A stretch of DNA of 61,302 bases from an uncultured Prevotellaceae bacterium (GCA_900318555.1 ONKX01000027.1:1-61302), one strand, 5' to 3'; shown: positions 22,651 through 33,909, numbered from the stretch's first letter. Program-made: numbers and translations. The notes: generated from the letters alone by a model not told the origin.

Positions 22651-23472
22651 TTAATAAGATTCGTTTTCGTTGGGGAAATCACCGCTCTTTACGTCGGACA
22701 CATAATGACCAACAGCATCAGTAATGATGTTTCCGATGTCAGCATAGCGACGCAGGAAACGAGGAGAAAAACCTTCGGACATTCCCAGCATATCTGCCAC
22801 GACGAGCACCTGACCATCCGTACCGTTTCCGGCTCCGATTCCTATTGTCGGACATTTCACGGCTTTGGTGACCTCTGTGGCGAGTGCGGCAGGAACCTTC
22901 TCGAGTGTGATACCAAAACATCCAGCGTCGCTGAGGGCTATGGCGTCACTCATCAGTTTCTCGGCTTCAGCCTTTTCCTTTGCGCGTACGGCATAGGTAC
23001 CGAATTTATTGATAGACTGCGGAGTCAAGCCTAAATGGGCCATCACGGGAATGCCAGCATCGAGGATGCGCTTTACCGTGTCGAGAATCTCCACACCGCC
23101 TTCCATCTTCAGGGCATCGCAACCGCTCTCCTTCATGATGCGGATAGCGTTGGTCACGCCCTCTGCAGCATTGACCTGATAGGAACCGAAAGGCATGTCG
23201 CAGACTACCAGGGCACGTTGTACGGCACGTACTACGGAACGTGCGTGATAGATCATATAGTCGACGGTCATGGGCAGTGTGGTAGCATTGCCAGCCATCA
23301 CATTCGATGCAGAGTCGCCTACTAAGATGGCGTCAATGCCAGCCTTATCGACAATGCCAGCCATGGTATAGTCGTATGAGGTAAGCATGGAGATTTTCTC
23401 ACCCTTTTGTTTCATTTCCATAAACCGATGGGTTGTCACCTTACGGTTGTCGCTAACTAAATATCCTGCCAT
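22651..23472 (-). CDS. panB: 3-methyl-2-oxobutanoate hydroxymethyltransferase
   Basis: 273 residues, standard for PanB, which adds a hydroxymethyl group from methylenetetrahydrofolate to alpha-ketoisovalerate to make ketopantoate for pantothenate and CoenzymeA. Clear motifs: [26 protein letters not shown] (metal site), [26 protein letters not shown] and [14 protein letters not shown]. It is the second gene of the leftward unit, 24 bases after the HAD phosphatase gene. The next pathway enzyme, PanE, is encoded 24 kb away at 47029. Its linkage to a transporter and a membrane regulator, rather than to panC or panD, is unusual. Confidence 0.96.
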   Translation of the reverse strand: MAGYLVSDNRKVTTHRFMEMKQKGEKISMLTSYDYTMAGIVDKAGIDAILVGDSASNVMAGNATTLPMTVDYMIYHARSVVRAVQRALVVCDMPFGSYQVNAAEGVTNAIRIMKESGCDALKMEGGVEILDTVKRILDAGIPVMAHLGLTPQSINKFGTYAVRAKEKAEAEKLMSDAIALSDAGCFGITLEKVPAALATEVTKAVKCPTIGIGAGNGTDGQVLVVADMLGMSEGFSPRFLRRYADIGNIITDAVGHYVSDVKSGDFPNENESY

Positions 23473-23496
23473 ATTCTTTGATTTTTGATTACTTGG

Positions 23497-24120
23497 TTAT
23501 AAATAATTGAAATCTTCTATGACTTTGTCACATAATGGTGCGATGTCCCCAGCAGCATTTGTCGTAGCCAGGCCTATGACGTACATTCCTGCAGCACGGC
23601 CCGACTTCAGTCCGTTGAACGAATCCTCGAAAACCACACAGTTCTTCGGTTCGACACCAAAACGCTCTGCTGCTTTTAGGTAGCAGTCAGGGTCGGGCTT
23701 TGAACGCTCAAAATCCTCTGAAGTCAGAATGGCGTCAAAGAGGCTTTTGAACTCAGGATGCTTGGCATAGACAGCCTTCATCTTCGGTTGATTAGAACTG
23801 GTTACGACAGCAGTTTTGACACCTTGCTGGCGGAGCTTGCGAATGTATTCCTCGAATCCTGGAATATAGTCGTAGTTCATCTGACTTTCATAATCATTCA
23901 AGCGCTCGGTGATGAGTGCCTGACTGTCAGCAAGGGGGCCGGAAAACCATGCATCATAGATTTGAACCAGCGTCTGTCCTTTTATTTTATGCTCCAAGCC
24001 GGGTATCTCAGGATGGAACTCACGACACTGAGCTCCCCAGAATATTGAATACTGAGGTTCTGTGTCGAAAACCACTCCATCGAGGTCGAACAATGCTGCT
24101 TTTATGGTCATCTTGTTCAT
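23497..24120 (-). CDS. HAD-superfamily hydrolase (beta-phosphoglucomutase-like)
   Basis: 207 residues. HAD motifs in order: FDLDGVVFDTEP (nucleophile Asp and acid/base Asp), VVTSSNQ, KPDPDCYLKAAERFG (lysine) and VFEDSFNGLKSG (acidic pair). A small helical cap follows motif I, as in the PgmB/phosphatase subgroup. The substrate is probably a small phosphorylated metabolite; the sequence does not show which. It is the first gene of the leftward unit with panB, the MFS transporter and the regulator, behind a TACCTTTG box nine bases before the ATG. Confidence 0.88.
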   Translation of the reverse strand: MNKMTIKAALFDLDGVVFDTEPQYSIFWGAQCREFHPEIPGLEHKIKGQTLVQIYDAWFSGPLADSQALITERLNDYESQMNYDYIPGFEEYIRKLRQQGVKTAVVTSSNQPKMKAVYAKHPEFKSLFDAILTSEDFERSKPDPDCYLKAAERFGVEPKNCVVFEDSFNGLKSGRAAGMYVIGLATTNAAGDIAPLCDKVIEDFNYL

Positions 24121-24129
24121 TTACGGCTG

Positions 24130-24137
24130 CAAAGGTA
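24130..24137 (-). promoter_or_regulatory. -7 box of the HAD-panB-MFS-regulator unit
   Basis: TACCTTTG on the minus strand, nine bases before the ATG at 24120. No matching TTTG at the expected distance. The 5' leader would be only a few bases. Confidence 0.6.
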
Positions 24138-24190
24138 CAACTTTTTTTCCTTTTTTTTGTACTATTTGTGAAAAAAGTGGTCAAATAGTT

Positions 24191-24220
24191 TTTGTGTTTG
24201 AAAAAAAATAGCTATCTTTG
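24191..24220 (+). promoter_or_regulatory. ATP synthase operon promoter
   Basis: TTTG at 24191-24194, 18 bp, TATCTTTG at 24213-24220; the atpD ATG is 46 bases downstream. Confidence 0.65.
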
Positions 24221-24260
24221 CAATCACTATACGAAAATAACAACAATTCTAAAACAATAA

Positions 24261-25793
<1,533 letters not shown>

Positions 25794-25823
25794 AGCATAT
25801 ACATTATTATATATATAATAGGT

Positions 25824-26057
25824 ATGTTGAAACTCAAGATAGTAACACCAGAAAGAGTCGAGTACGACGGAGAGGTGGAGCAGGTGGTAGTTCCTGGTAC
25901 GCAAGGCCAGTTCGAGATACTCACCAACCATGCCCCCATTATCTCAACGCTGCAGAAAGGCACGGTGGTGTATGATGGCAATGAACTGCCCATACAGGGT
26001 GGATTCGTTGAGGTGCAGAAGAACGAAGTGTCACTCTGCGTCGAAAAGGCAGAATGA
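25824..26057 (+). CDS. atpC: ATP synthase F1 subunit epsilon, short form
   Basis: 77 residues containing only the N-terminal beta-sandwich of epsilon (LKIVTPERVEYDGEVEQVVVPGTQGQFEILTNHAPIIS). The C-terminal helical hairpin of about 50 residues, which in other bacteria inhibits ATP hydrolysis, is missing. The stop overlaps the next start (ATGA), so the end is real and not a sequencing error. The remaining domain is enough to link gamma to the c-ring. Control of ATP hydrolysis by the epsilon C-terminus is therefore not available to this enzyme. Confidence 0.92.
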   Translation: MLKLKIVTPERVEYDGEVEQVVVPGTQGQFEILTNHAPIISTLQKGTVVYDGNELPIQGGFVEVQKNEVSLCVEKAE

Positions 26058-26317
26058 TCTACGTTGCTGCAGTATGCCTGCTGACGCTGTTGGGTGTGGC
26101 TTACGTCAAGCTATACGACGTGGTGAAAGCCCATCAGCCTGAAGCACTACCAAGGTTCTACCTCATCATGACGGTGATTCGCATGATACTGGTGGTCTCG
26201 CTGGCAGGCATCTACGCACTACTTGCTGACGACAGGCAAGACGTCATCCGGTTTGTAGCCATCTATATGGTGATGTACGCAGCGATGATGGTCGTTACAC
26301 TCTCAATGAGACACTAA
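26054..26317 (+). CDS. small membrane protein of the ATP synthase operon
   Basis: 87 residues with three likely membrane segments: MIYVAAVCLLTLLGVAYVKL, YLIMTVIRMILVVSLAGIYALL and FVAIYMVMYAAMMVVTL. It overlaps atpC by four bases and precedes atpB by 28, the place where AtpI-type assembly factors are found in other operons. Sequence similarity to AtpI is not obvious by eye. It may help c-ring assembly or ion (for example Mg2+) supply, but that is inference from position and topology. Confidence 0.75.
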   Translation: MIYVAAVCLLTLLGVAYVKLYDVVKAHQPEALPRFYLIMTVIRMILVVSLAGIYALLADDRQDVIRFVAIYMVMYAAMMVVTLSMRH

Positions 26318-26345
26318 AGAGTTAAAAAACTAAGAGTTAAGAATT

Positions 26346-27398
26346 ATGATTTATATGAAACGACTGCTATGCATGGCACTCTTGCTGTTGGCATTGACGC
26401 CTGCGATGAGGGCAGAAGACTTCTCAGCCAAGGAGGTGGTGCTTGAGCATATCAAGGACTCGTACGAATGGCATGTCACCGACTATGGTGAGGGGAAGTC
26501 GCTGGTCATCCCACTGCCTGTCATCGTCAACAGTTCTACGGGTTGGCACGTGTTCAGCTCTTCTCAGTTCGAACACCATGCTGATGCCAACGGACTGCGT
26601 CAGGGCCCTTATGGTCTGGCCATTGCTAGAGAAGGAGAGAATGCAGGCAAAATCGTGGAGAATGGTGAGCCCGTTCTCGACCTGTCAATCACGAAGACGG
26701 TAGCTGTGATGTTCATCAACGTCGCAATCCTGCTGTGCTGCATCCTGGGCAGTGCCCGCTGGTATAAGAAGCGTCAGGCTTCCGACCCGGCTCCAGGTGG
26801 CTTCGTGGGCTTTGTCGAGATGCTGGTAATGTATGTGGTTGATGATATTATCAAGCCGGGCGTAGGCAAGGGTTACGAGAAATACGTGCCTTACCTGCTG
26901 ACGTGCTTCTTCTTCATCTTCACCTGTAATGTGATGGGTCTTATTCCATTCCCACCGGGTTCAGGTAACGTGACAGGCAATATAGCTGTGACGTTCTTCT
27001 TGGCACTCTGCACGTTTATCATCGTGCAGTTCTCGGGCAACAAGCACTACTGGAAAGACATCTTCTGGCCTGAGGTGCCCACATGGCTGAAAGCCCCCAT
27101 CCCCATCATTCCCGTGATTGAGTTTGTGGGTATCTTCACCAAGCCCTTCGCACTGATGATCCGTCTCTTTGCCAACATGATGGCTGGTCACGCCATTGCG
27201 GTGGCTATCACGTGTATCATCTTCCTCGTTGCCAGTCAGGCCGTAGCCGTACAGTTGTCAATGTCGGCTCTGTCAGTCATCATGAGTGTCTTCATGATGT
27301 GTCTGGAGTGCTTGGTATGCTTCATCCAGGCAATGGTATTCACCATGTTGTCGGCTGTGTTTATCGGACTGGCACGTGTGGAACCGGCACATGAGTGA
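26346..27398 (+). CDS. atpB: ATP synthase F0 subunit a
   Basis: 350 residues. The protein starts with a signal-like segment (MKRLLCMALLLLALTPAMRAE) and has a long extracytoplasmic N-terminal region of about 110 residues before the first true membrane helix (VAVMFINVAILLCCI); this extension is typical of Bacteroidetes AtpB. The half-channel helix carries the essential arginine in MIRLFANMMAGH. Several further helices complete the channel. The ATG at 26355 may be the actual start, since it begins the signal-like segment directly. Forms the proton path together with the c-ring. Confidence 0.95.
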   Translation: MIYMKRLLCMALLLLALTPAMRAEDFSAKEVVLEHIKDSYEWHVTDYGEGKSLVIPLPVIVNSSTGWHVFSSSQFEHHADANGLRQGPYGLAIAREGENAGKIVENGEPVLDLSITKTVAVMFINVAILLCCILGSARWYKKRQASDPAPGGFVGFVEMLVMYVVDDIIKPGVGKGYEKYVPYLLTCFFFIFTCNVMGLIPFPPGSGNVTGNIAVTFFLALCTFIIVQFSGNKHYWKDIFWPEVPTWLKAPIPIIPVIEFVGIFTKPFALMIRLFANMMAGHAIAVAITCIIFLVASQAVAVQLSMSALSVIMSVFMMCLECLVCFIQAMVFTMLSAVFIGLARVEPAHE

Positions 27399-27403
27399 TG
27401 TAG

Positions 27404-27450
27404 GATGTAAGATGTCTGATGTAAGATGTAAGAAGTAAGATGTGAGAAAT
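27404..27450. repeat. degenerate GATGTAAGATGT repeat between atpB and atpE
   Basis: GATGTAGGATGTAAGATGT, then GATGTAAGATGTAAGAAG and TAAGATGTGAG: loose tandem copies of a word of about 7-9 bases filling half of the 94-bp gap. Confidence 0.6.
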
Positions 27451-27486
27451 TAAACAATTAAATAAATTAATAACTTAAAAAATTAA

Positions 27487-27729
<243 letters not shown>

Positions 27730-27773
27730 GCATAGGTAAAGGTAAATAAGTAAAACGGTAAATAATTCAGCTT

Positions 27774-28268
27774 ATGGATTTATTGATTCCGAGTACTGGT
27801 CTGTTGTTCTGGATGACTATCACGTTCCTTGTGGTATTCTTCCTCCTTTGGAAGTTTGGCTTCCCTGTCATCACTGGGATGGTGAAGGAGCGTCAGGCTT
27901 TCATCGACGAGTCGCTGAAGAAGGCTCACGAGGCTAACGAACGACTGGCCAACATTCAAAAGGAAGGTGAATCCATCTTGCAGGAGGCACGCGAAAAGCA
28001 GGCTCAGATGTTGAAGGAGGCTGCCGCAACGCGTGACGCCATCGTTGAACAGGCTCAGACGAAGGCCCGTAGTGAGGGTGCCCGACTCTTGGAGGAGGCG
28101 AAAGCCACCATCGAACAGGAGAAGAAGGCAGCCATTGCCGACATCCGTCAGCAGGTGGCTACGCTGAGTGTTCAGATTGCCGAGAAGGTTCTGAAGCAGA
28201 ACCTGAAGGACGACAAGGCGCAGATGGATTTAATTGACCGTATGCTGAATGATGTTTCTGCTAATTAA
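27774..28268 (+). CDS. atpF: ATP synthase F0 subunit b
   Basis: 164 residues. One N-terminal membrane helix (LLFWMTITFLVVFFLLWKFGFPVI) and a long charged coiled-coil helix (about 35-130) rich in Glu, Lys, Ala and Gln. It forms the peripheral stalk holding F1 against rotation and binds subunit delta through its C-terminus. Only one b gene is present, so it acts as a homodimer. Ends 34 bases before atpH, in a gap containing several TCAATT words. Confidence 0.95.
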   Translation: MDLLIPSTGLLFWMTITFLVVFFLLWKFGFPVITGMVKERQAFIDESLKKAHEANERLANIQKEGESILQEAREKQAQMLKEAAATRDAIVEQAQTKARSEGARLLEEAKATIEQEKKAAIADIRQQVATLSVQIAEKVLKQNLKDDKAQMDLIDRMLNDVSAN

Positions 28269-28302
28269 TTTTCAATTTTCAATTGTCAATTAGATTAAGC
28301 GT

Positions 28303-28839
28303 ATGGATATAGGAGTAATATCGATGAGATATGCGAGGGCGCTCTTGAAGAGTGCTACCGACCAGAAGCAGGAAGATGCCGTCTATCAGGAGATGATGAC
28401 GGTGGCCAAGAGCTATCTGGACGTACCCGCATTACGACATACGATAGACAATCCCATGCTTTCGAAGGACAAGAAGGAGGCGTTGCTGCTCGTTGCCGCT
28501 GGCGAAAAGCCGTGTGAGTTGACGAAGGCATTCATCGCCCTTGTCTTGAAGGAAGACCGTGAGAACGTGATGCAATTCATGGCTAATTCGTATATCACGC
28601 TTTACCGCAAGCAGAAGAACGTCATTCGTGGTAAACTCACCACTGCAGCCCGCGTCTCTGTGGAAACAGAACAAAAGATGCGTCAGATGGTGGAGAGCAA
28701 GACTAATGGTACTGTGGAGTTTGAGACTGAGGTGGATCCCGACATCATCGGTGGCTTCATCCTCGAATACGACACGTTCCGTATGGATGCCAGTGTCAAG
28801 TCGAAACTCAACACGATACTCACACAGTTAAAGAAATAG
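28303..28839 (+). CDS. atpH: ATP synthase F1 subunit delta
   Basis: 178 residues. Typical OSCP/delta sequence: ISMRYARALLKSATDQ at the N-terminal helical bundle, TAARVSVETEQKM in the middle, and the C-terminal GGFILEYDTFRMDASVKSKLN that ends delta subunits. Links the b dimer to the top of the F1 head. Fits its place between atpF and atpA. Confidence 0.95.
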   Translation: MDIGVISMRYARALLKSATDQKQEDAVYQEMMTVAKSYLDVPALRHTIDNPMLSKDKKEALLLVAAGEKPCELTKAFIALVLKEDRENVMQFMANSYITLYRKQKNVIRGKLTTAARVSVETEQKMRQMVESKTNGTVEFETEVDPDIIGGFILEYDTFRMDASVKSKLNTILTQLKK

Positions 28840-28889
28840 TCGTAATAACGTAATTCCCGTTATACGTAATAACGAAAAAAAGAAAACAA

Positions 28890-30476
28890 ATGTCAGATAA
28901 GATTAAACCAAGCGAAGTATCCCAGGTGCTGCTCGAACAACTGAAAGGCATTCAGAATGCCGAACAGTTTGACGAGGTGGGAACCGTGCTCACCGTTAGC
29001 GATGGTGTTGCCCGCATCTATGGTCTGCGCAATGCCGAGTCCAAGGAACTGTTGGAGTTCGAGAATGGTACAATGGCTATCGTGGAGAACCTCGAGGAGG
29101 ACAACGTCGGTTGTGTGCTGTTGGGTACCACGTCGGATATTAAGGAAGGTATGGTTGTGAAGCGCACCAAGCGCATCGCCTCTATCCGCGTCAACGACAA
29201 CATGCTCGGCCGTATTGTCAATCCGCTGGGTCAGGCTGTTGATGGTTTGGGCGATATCGACCTTACCGACTCCTTTGAGATGCCGTTGGACCGCAAGGCA
29301 CCAGGCGTTATCTATCGTCAGCCCGTGAAGGAGCCGCTGCAGACTGGTCTGAAGGCCATCGACTCGATGATTCCTATTGGCCGTGGTCAGCGTGAGCTCA
29401 TCATCGGTGACCGCCAGACGGGTAAGACCGCCATTGCTGTGGATACCATCATCAATCAGAAGAGTTTCTATGAGGCAGGCAAGCCTGTCTATTGTATCTA
29501 TGTGGCCATCGGTCAGAAGGCTTCTACCGTTGCTAACCTCGTGCAGACGCTGAAGGAGCGTGGTGCCATGCCATACACCATTGTGGTGGCTGCTACTGCT
29601 GCAGATCCTGCTGCTATGCAGTACTACGCACCGTTTGCCGGTGCTGCCATCGGTGAGTATTTCCGCGACCGTGGTCTGCCCGCCCTTGTGGTCTATGACG
29701 ACCTGTCGAAGCAGGCTGTTGCCTATCGTGAGGTGTCGCTGATTCTGCGTCGTCCTTCTGGACGTGAGGCTTATCCTGGTGACGTATTCTATCTGCACTC
29801 TCGTCTTCTGGAGCGTGCTGCTAAGATGAACGAGCAGCAGGAGGTGGCTGAGGCTATGAACGACCTGCCCGAGTGCATGAAGGGGCACGTCAGAGGTGGC
29901 GGTTCACTGACCGCTCTGCCTATCATCGAGACACAGGCAGGCGACGTTTCCGCGTACATCCCTACCAATGTGATTTCTATTACCGATGGTCAGATATTCT
30001 TGGAGTCCAACCTCTTCAACCAAGGTGTCCGTCCTGCCATCAACGTCGGTATCTCTGTGAGCCGTGTGGGTGGTTCGGCACAGATCAAGTCCATGAAGAA
30101 GGTGGCTGGTACCCTGAAGATCGACCAGGCACAGTATCGTGAGCTCGAGGCCTTCTCGCAGTTCTCCAGCGATATGGATGCTGTGACGGCTATGACACTG
30201 GACCGTGGTCGTAAGAACAGTCAGCTGCTCATTCAGCCCCAGTACAGCCCCATGCCCGTTGGCGAGCAGGTGGCCATCCTGTATTGCGGTGTTCACGGAC
30301 TGATGCGCGACGTGCCCATCGCCAAGGTTCGCGAGTGTCAGGATCAGTTCCTCGACAAGTTGCGCTCTTCGGCTCCTGAGGTTATCGAGACGCTGGCTGC
30401 CGGAAAGATTGACGATGAGACCACGAAGAAGATTGAGGCTGTGATGGCCGACATTGCCGGAACCTATAAAGCATGA
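28890..30476 (+). CDS. atpA: ATP synthase F1 subunit alpha
   Basis: 528 residues. The non-catalytic nucleotide-binding subunit: P-loop GDRQTGKT, then [16 protein letters not shown], the [14 protein letters not shown] motif, [28 protein letters not shown] and the visible arginine region [11 protein letters not shown]-terminal barrel domain begins around residue 25. Seven bases separate it from atpG. Confidence 0.98.
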   Translation: MSDKIKPSEVSQVLLEQLKGIQNAEQFDEVGTVLTVSDGVARIYGLRNAESKELLEFENGTMAIVENLEEDNVGCVLLGTTSDIKEGMVVKRTKRIASIRVNDNMLGRIVNPLGQAVDGLGDIDLTDSFEMPLDRKAPGVIYRQPVKEPLQTGLKAIDSMIPIGRGQRELIIGDRQTGKTAIAVDTIINQKSFYEAGKPVYCIYVAIGQKASTVANLVQTLKERGAMPYTIVVAATAADPAAMQYYAPFAGAAIGEYFRDRGLPALVVYDDLSKQAVAYREVSLILRRPSGREAYPGDVFYLHSRLLERAAKMNEQQEVAEAMNDLPECMKGHVRGGGSLTALPIIETQAGDVSAYIPTNVISITDGQIFLESNLFNQGVRPAINVGISVSRVGGSAQIKSMKKVAGTLKIDQAQYRELEAFSQFSSDMDAVTAMTLDRGRKNSQLLIQPQYSPMPVGEQVAILYCGVHGLMRDVPIAKVRECQDQFLDKLRSSAPEVIETLAAGKIDDETTKKIEAVMADIAGTYKA

Positions 30477-30482
30477 TAGCCT

Positions 30483-31451
30483 ATGGCTTCATTGAAAGAG
30501 ATTAAAGGACGTATTGCTTCAGTCAACTCGACGCGCAAGATTACCTCTGCCATGAAGATGGTGGCTAATTCCAAACTGCACCATGCGCAGGTGGCTATTC
30601 AGAACATGCTGCCCTATGAGACGATGCTGGAGCATATCCTCAAATCGTTCCTGGCGGCTGATGCAGAACCTAAAACCATCTTCGATCAGGAGCGTCCTGT
30701 GAAGCGTGTCGCCTTGGTGGTGTTCAGCAGCAATTCGTCACTCTGTGGCGGTTTCAACTCGAACATCATCAAGCTCTTGCAGCGCACGGTGGATGCGTAT
30801 ACCGAAGAGTTAGGGCAGGGTAGTGTCGAGGTTTATCCCATTGGCCGTAAGGTCGCTGAGAAAGCTCGTAAGCTGGGTTACAACTGCTTTGGCGAGTATG
30901 CGTCACTGGTTGACCATCCTCAAGTGCAGCCATGCATTGACATCGCAATGGAGTTGGGTACCAAGTTTTACAATGGCGAGATAGACCGCGTGGAGCTCAT
31001 CTATCACCACTTCAAGAGTGCTGGCTCTCAGGTGTTGACGAAGAAGCAGTTCCTGCCCATCGACCTTGAAAGCGAACTGGGACGTGACCATGAGCGCGAC
31101 CTGACCTCAAATATTGCCACGAAGAAGGCTCAGGACTACCTGAAGAAGAATCGTCGCAAGAAGGAGGTGAAGGAAGGCGAGGTGGCTCCACTGAACGATA
31201 ACTTCATCGTCGAGCCTGACATGGACACCGTGCTCACAGAGCTTTTGCCTAAGATGGCTCACCTCATGCTCTATACCGCTCTGCTTGACAGTGTGGCTTC
31301 CGAGCATGCAGCCCGTATGGTGGCTATGCAGACGGCAACGGATAATGCTGACGAGATGTTGCGCCAGTTGAACCTGCAGTACAACAAGAGTCGTCAGCAG
31401 GCCATCACCACCGAACTGCTTGATATTGTGGGTGGTAGCGTCGATAATTAG
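30483..31451 (+). CDS. atpG: ATP synthase F1 subunit gamma, with insertion
   Basis: 322 residues, about 30 longer than usual. The N-terminal helix (LKEIKGRIASVNSTRKITSAMKMVA) and the C-terminal helix (ARMVAMQTATDNADEMLRQL, NKSRQQAITTELLDIVGG) that make up the rotating shaft are intact. Extra residues lie in the globular domain, around 205-240, and are highly charged (KKAQDYLKKNRRKKEVKEGE). The insertion faces the solvent in known gamma folds and could influence regulation or be neutral. Last gene of the operon; a strong terminator follows. Confidence 0.95.
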   Translation: MASLKEIKGRIASVNSTRKITSAMKMVANSKLHHAQVAIQNMLPYETMLEHILKSFLAADAEPKTIFDQERPVKRVALVVFSSNSSLCGGFNSNIIKLLQRTVDAYTEELGQGSVEVYPIGRKVAEKARKLGYNCFGEYASLVDHPQVQPCIDIAMELGTKFYNGEIDRVELIYHHFKSAGSQVLTKKQFLPIDLESELGRDHERDLTSNIATKKAQDYLKKNRRKKEVKEGEVAPLNDNFIVEPDMDTVLTELLPKMAHLMLYTALLDSVASEHAARMVAMQTATDNADEMLRQLNLQYNKSRQQAITTELLDIVGGSVDN

Positions 31452-31472
31452 GCTGATCACTCAATACCAAAG

Positions 31473-31510
31473 AAGACTGGCATTCCAATGCGGGATGCCA
31501 GTCTTTTTAT
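31473..31510 (+). terminator. ATP synthase operon terminator
   Basis: 11-bp perfect stem AAGACTGGCAT/ATGCCAGTCTT with an 11-nt loop, then TTTTAT. Also well placed for the gene ending at 31530 on the other strand. Confidence 0.85.
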
Positions 31511-31529
31511 TGATAACGTGGTGGATATA

Positions 31530-32597
31530 TCAGTATGTTACCTTCATGAATACCGGCAGGTGGTCTGACGTCGTCAGGTCCTCCTTGTAGTAGGTCAGTC
31601 CTTTGAAGAACTTATCATGGAAGATATAGTCGATGCGGACAGCCTTCTTGCCGCGATAGGTGTGCATCCACCCCGAACCGCATTCCTTGAAACCGTCCAC
31701 CATGTCACCTAACATAGTGTTATAGACAAAGGAGTATGGCACGTCGTTGAAGTCGCCGCAAATGATACAGGGCTTCTCCGACTGGCGTTTCTCGTTGGCA
31801 ATTGTGATGGTCTGTCCCGCACGGAACATCATGCCCAGCATATAGTTGCCGAACAACGCATTCATCACGCGGCTGTTGCTTGGACTGAAGTCTTCATACG
31901 GGTTTTTGGCCTGCAACTTGCTCGCCTGGTGCATGGTGCGGTTGATACCCGTGGTTTGCAAGTGTACATTGAAGAATCGTATGACTTGTCCTTTGACATC
32001 TACGTCTGCCCACATGGCACTCTGGTTCGAATCGTCGAAATCTATTGTCTTGCTGTCTTTGATGGGATAACGGCTGAACACCACCATATCCCCACGACCT
32101 ACGGCCATATACGGGAAGTACTCCATGTAATTCTTTGAGTTTTTCTTGTCACCGCTCATCTCGCTATACTCCTGCATACACAACACGTCCACCTTCTGGC
32201 GGCGCATCTGTGCCAGGATGTCCTGTGCCAGGAATCCCGATGTCTCACGTCCGAACATCGCTACATTATAGGTAGCAATCTTCAGTCCCTTTTCTGCTTC
32301 GGCTTTCTTGTCGAGGGAACCAAACTGATAAATCGTGCCGATATAGGGAACACAGCAGGCTATGGTAATCGTGGGAATAAGAGCATATATCCACTTGCGA
32401 CGTACCAGCCAATAAATCAGCATGAGAACGTTGGCGGCAATGAGAATAGGCAGAATATATACCAACATGGCGCGTGCCGAATGTCCTGCGGGATTGACGT
32501 CACCGCCATAGAGTGCTACAATGGTAAATGTTGTCAAAATGCATTGTATCACTAAAAACATCATCGAGATGTACTTATATACTGCTAATTTGCCCAT
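31530..32597 (-). CDS. membrane-anchored EEP-family phosphatase/nuclease
   Basis: 355 residues. Three membrane segments fill the first 110 residues (for example MFLVIQCILTTFTIVALYGG and YILPILIAANVLMLIYWLV). The rest is an endonuclease/exonuclease/phosphatase domain: LKIATYNVAMF, CMQEYSE, FFNVHLQTT, ICGDFNDVPYSFVY, RIDYIFHDK and TSDHLPVFMKV, which contain the usual metal and catalytic residues (N, E, D, N, D, H). Members cut nucleic acids or phospholipid-like phosphodiesters; the fused membrane region points to action at or beyond the membrane. It lies 15 bases after the hybrid kinase gene on the same strand. Confidence 0.88.
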   Translation of the reverse strand: MGKLAVYKYISMMFLVIQCILTTFTIVALYGGDVNPAGHSARAMLVYILPILIAANVLMLIYWLVRRKWIYALIPTITIACCVPYIGTIYQFGSLDKKAEAEKGLKIATYNVAMFGRETSGFLAQDILAQMRRQKVDVLCMQEYSEMSGDKKNSKNYMEYFPYMAVGRGDMVVFSRYPIKDSKTIDFDDSNQSAMWADVDVKGQVIRFFNVHLQTTGINRTMHQASKLQAKNPYEDFSPSNSRVMNALFGNYMLGMMFRAGQTITIANEKRQSEKPCIICGDFNDVPYSFVYNTMLGDMVDGFKECGSGWMHTYRGKKAVRIDYIFHDKFFKGLTYYKEDLTTSDHLPVFMKVTY

Positions 32598-32612
32598 ATC
32601 GTATGACTATTG

Positions 32613-33863
32613 TTATTTCTTAACGTATTTTTCTACTGTATCCAACAAATCCTCTACACGGAAGGGTTTTGCCATGAATTCATCGCAGCCTGCGGCCTTA
32701 GCCTCACGGATATTCTCGTCGAAGGCATAAGCCGAGAGCGCTATCACCGGTATGTCGTGATTGACTTCTTTGATGATTCGGGTGGCATCCAGTCCGTTCA
32801 TACCTGGCATACGGATGTCCATCAGAACCAGGTTTGGCTGCTCGTCTTCACAGAGGGTCACTGCCTCAATGCCATTCATGGCGCGTAACAGACGATAGCG
32901 CTTTGAAAGGACGATACGTACCAGTTCGAAGTTGCTGTCCTCGTCTTCTGCCACCAATATCAGCGGGGCATTCTTCAAGTTGGTCATTGTGGTCGAACGG
33001 ATAGTTCGCGAGTTGGTTGTCGTGCGGCTGTTCTTGCTCATACCGCCAATGGTACCCTCGAAGGGCAGCACAAAGCGGAATGTAGAACCTTCGCCCAGTT
33101 TCGACTGTACGCTGATTGTTCCGTCCATCTTCTCAACGATGGTCTTACACAGAGCCAGTCCCAGCCCATAGCCTTTTTGCTCTTCAGCGTCGCGCGACAC
33201 ATACGTACCGAAAATGTTCTCAAGGTCGTTGGGATCAATGCCAGAGCCAGTGTCGGTAACAAAGAACTCTACATCTGTGCCGTCGTTGATGAGTCGGTAA
33301 CCATAGGTAATACTGCCTTTCACCGTATGCTTCAACGCATTACCAATCAGGTTCGAGAACACCTGTGTCACACGGTTGGCATCGGTATTGAGTGTTACCT
33401 TCATATTCGGCTTGTTCCAAATGAGCTGCAGCGAATCCGGGCAACGGAACTTGAAGATGTTTTGCAGGCTATGGCAGAGATCGTTCAGGTCGGTCATTCC
33501 TTTCTTGATGCTGATTTCACCGGCCTCTACGCGCGACAGGTCAAGGATGTCGTTAATGAGCGCCAACAGACGCCCGTTGTTACTCTCCACGATTTCCATA
33601 TATTTCATACGGTCTTCTGGTGAGTCCGTTTCCGCCATCACGCGCGAAAAGCCCTCGATGGCATTCAAGGGAGTACGTATCTCGTGACTCATATTTGCGA
33701 GGAAAAGCGACTTCATGCGGCTAGCCTGCTCTGCCTTCTTCGCTTTTTCTTCGTATTCGTTCAATTTTTTGTTTGCGGCTTCTAATTGCAGTTCTACCGA
33801 GTGAAGTTTTGCATTCGTCTCGGCTAACTTCTGCAATAGTGTCTCGCGTTCGTTTTGCTCCAT
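32613..33863 (-). CDS. soluble hybrid histidine kinase with receiver domain
   Basis: 416 residues without membrane segments. An N-terminal coiled coil (about 1-48) leads to the dimerisation and phosphoacceptor helix with H60 (NMSHEIRTPLNAI), then the ATP-binding domain with N box (VFSNLIGNALKHT), G1 (DTGSGID) and G2 (GYGLGLAL). A Ser/Thr/Asn-rich linker (about 275-298) joins a receiver domain with phosphoacceptor D349 (LVLMDIRMPGMNG) and the conserved lysine in FMAKPF. There is no sensor domain beyond the coiled coil and no output HTH or HPt domain. It must pass its phosphate to, or take signals from, other proteins. A -7 box lies about 38 bases upstream. Confidence 0.93.
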   Translation of the reverse strand: MEQNERETLLQKLAETNAKLHSVELQLEAANKKLNEYEEKAKKAEQASRMKSLFLANMSHEIRTPLNAIEGFSRVMAETDSPEDRMKYMEIVESNNGRLLALINDILDLSRVEAGEISIKKGMTDLNDLCHSLQNIFKFRCPDSLQLIWNKPNMKVTLNTDANRVTQVFSNLIGNALKHTVKGSITYGYRLINDGTDVEFFVTDTGSGIDPNDLENIFGTYVSRDAEEQKGYGLGLALCKTIVEKMDGTISVQSKLGEGSTFRFVLPFEGTIGGMSKNSRTTTNSRTIRSTTMTNLKNAPLILVAEDEDSNFELVRIVLSKRYRLLRAMNGIEAVTLCEDEQPNLVLMDIRMPGMNGLDATRIIKEVNHDIPVIALSAYAFDENIREAKAAGCDEFMAKPFRVEDLLDTVEKYVKK

Positions 33864-33901
33864 CCTTTTCGATATTAGTATATAAATCGCAAATTTGGGT
33901 A

Positions 33902-33909
33902 CAAAGTTA
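33902..33909 (-). promoter_or_regulatory. -7 box of the hybrid kinase gene
   Basis: TAACTTTG on the minus strand, 38 bases before the ATG; no clear -33 element. Confidence 0.5.
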
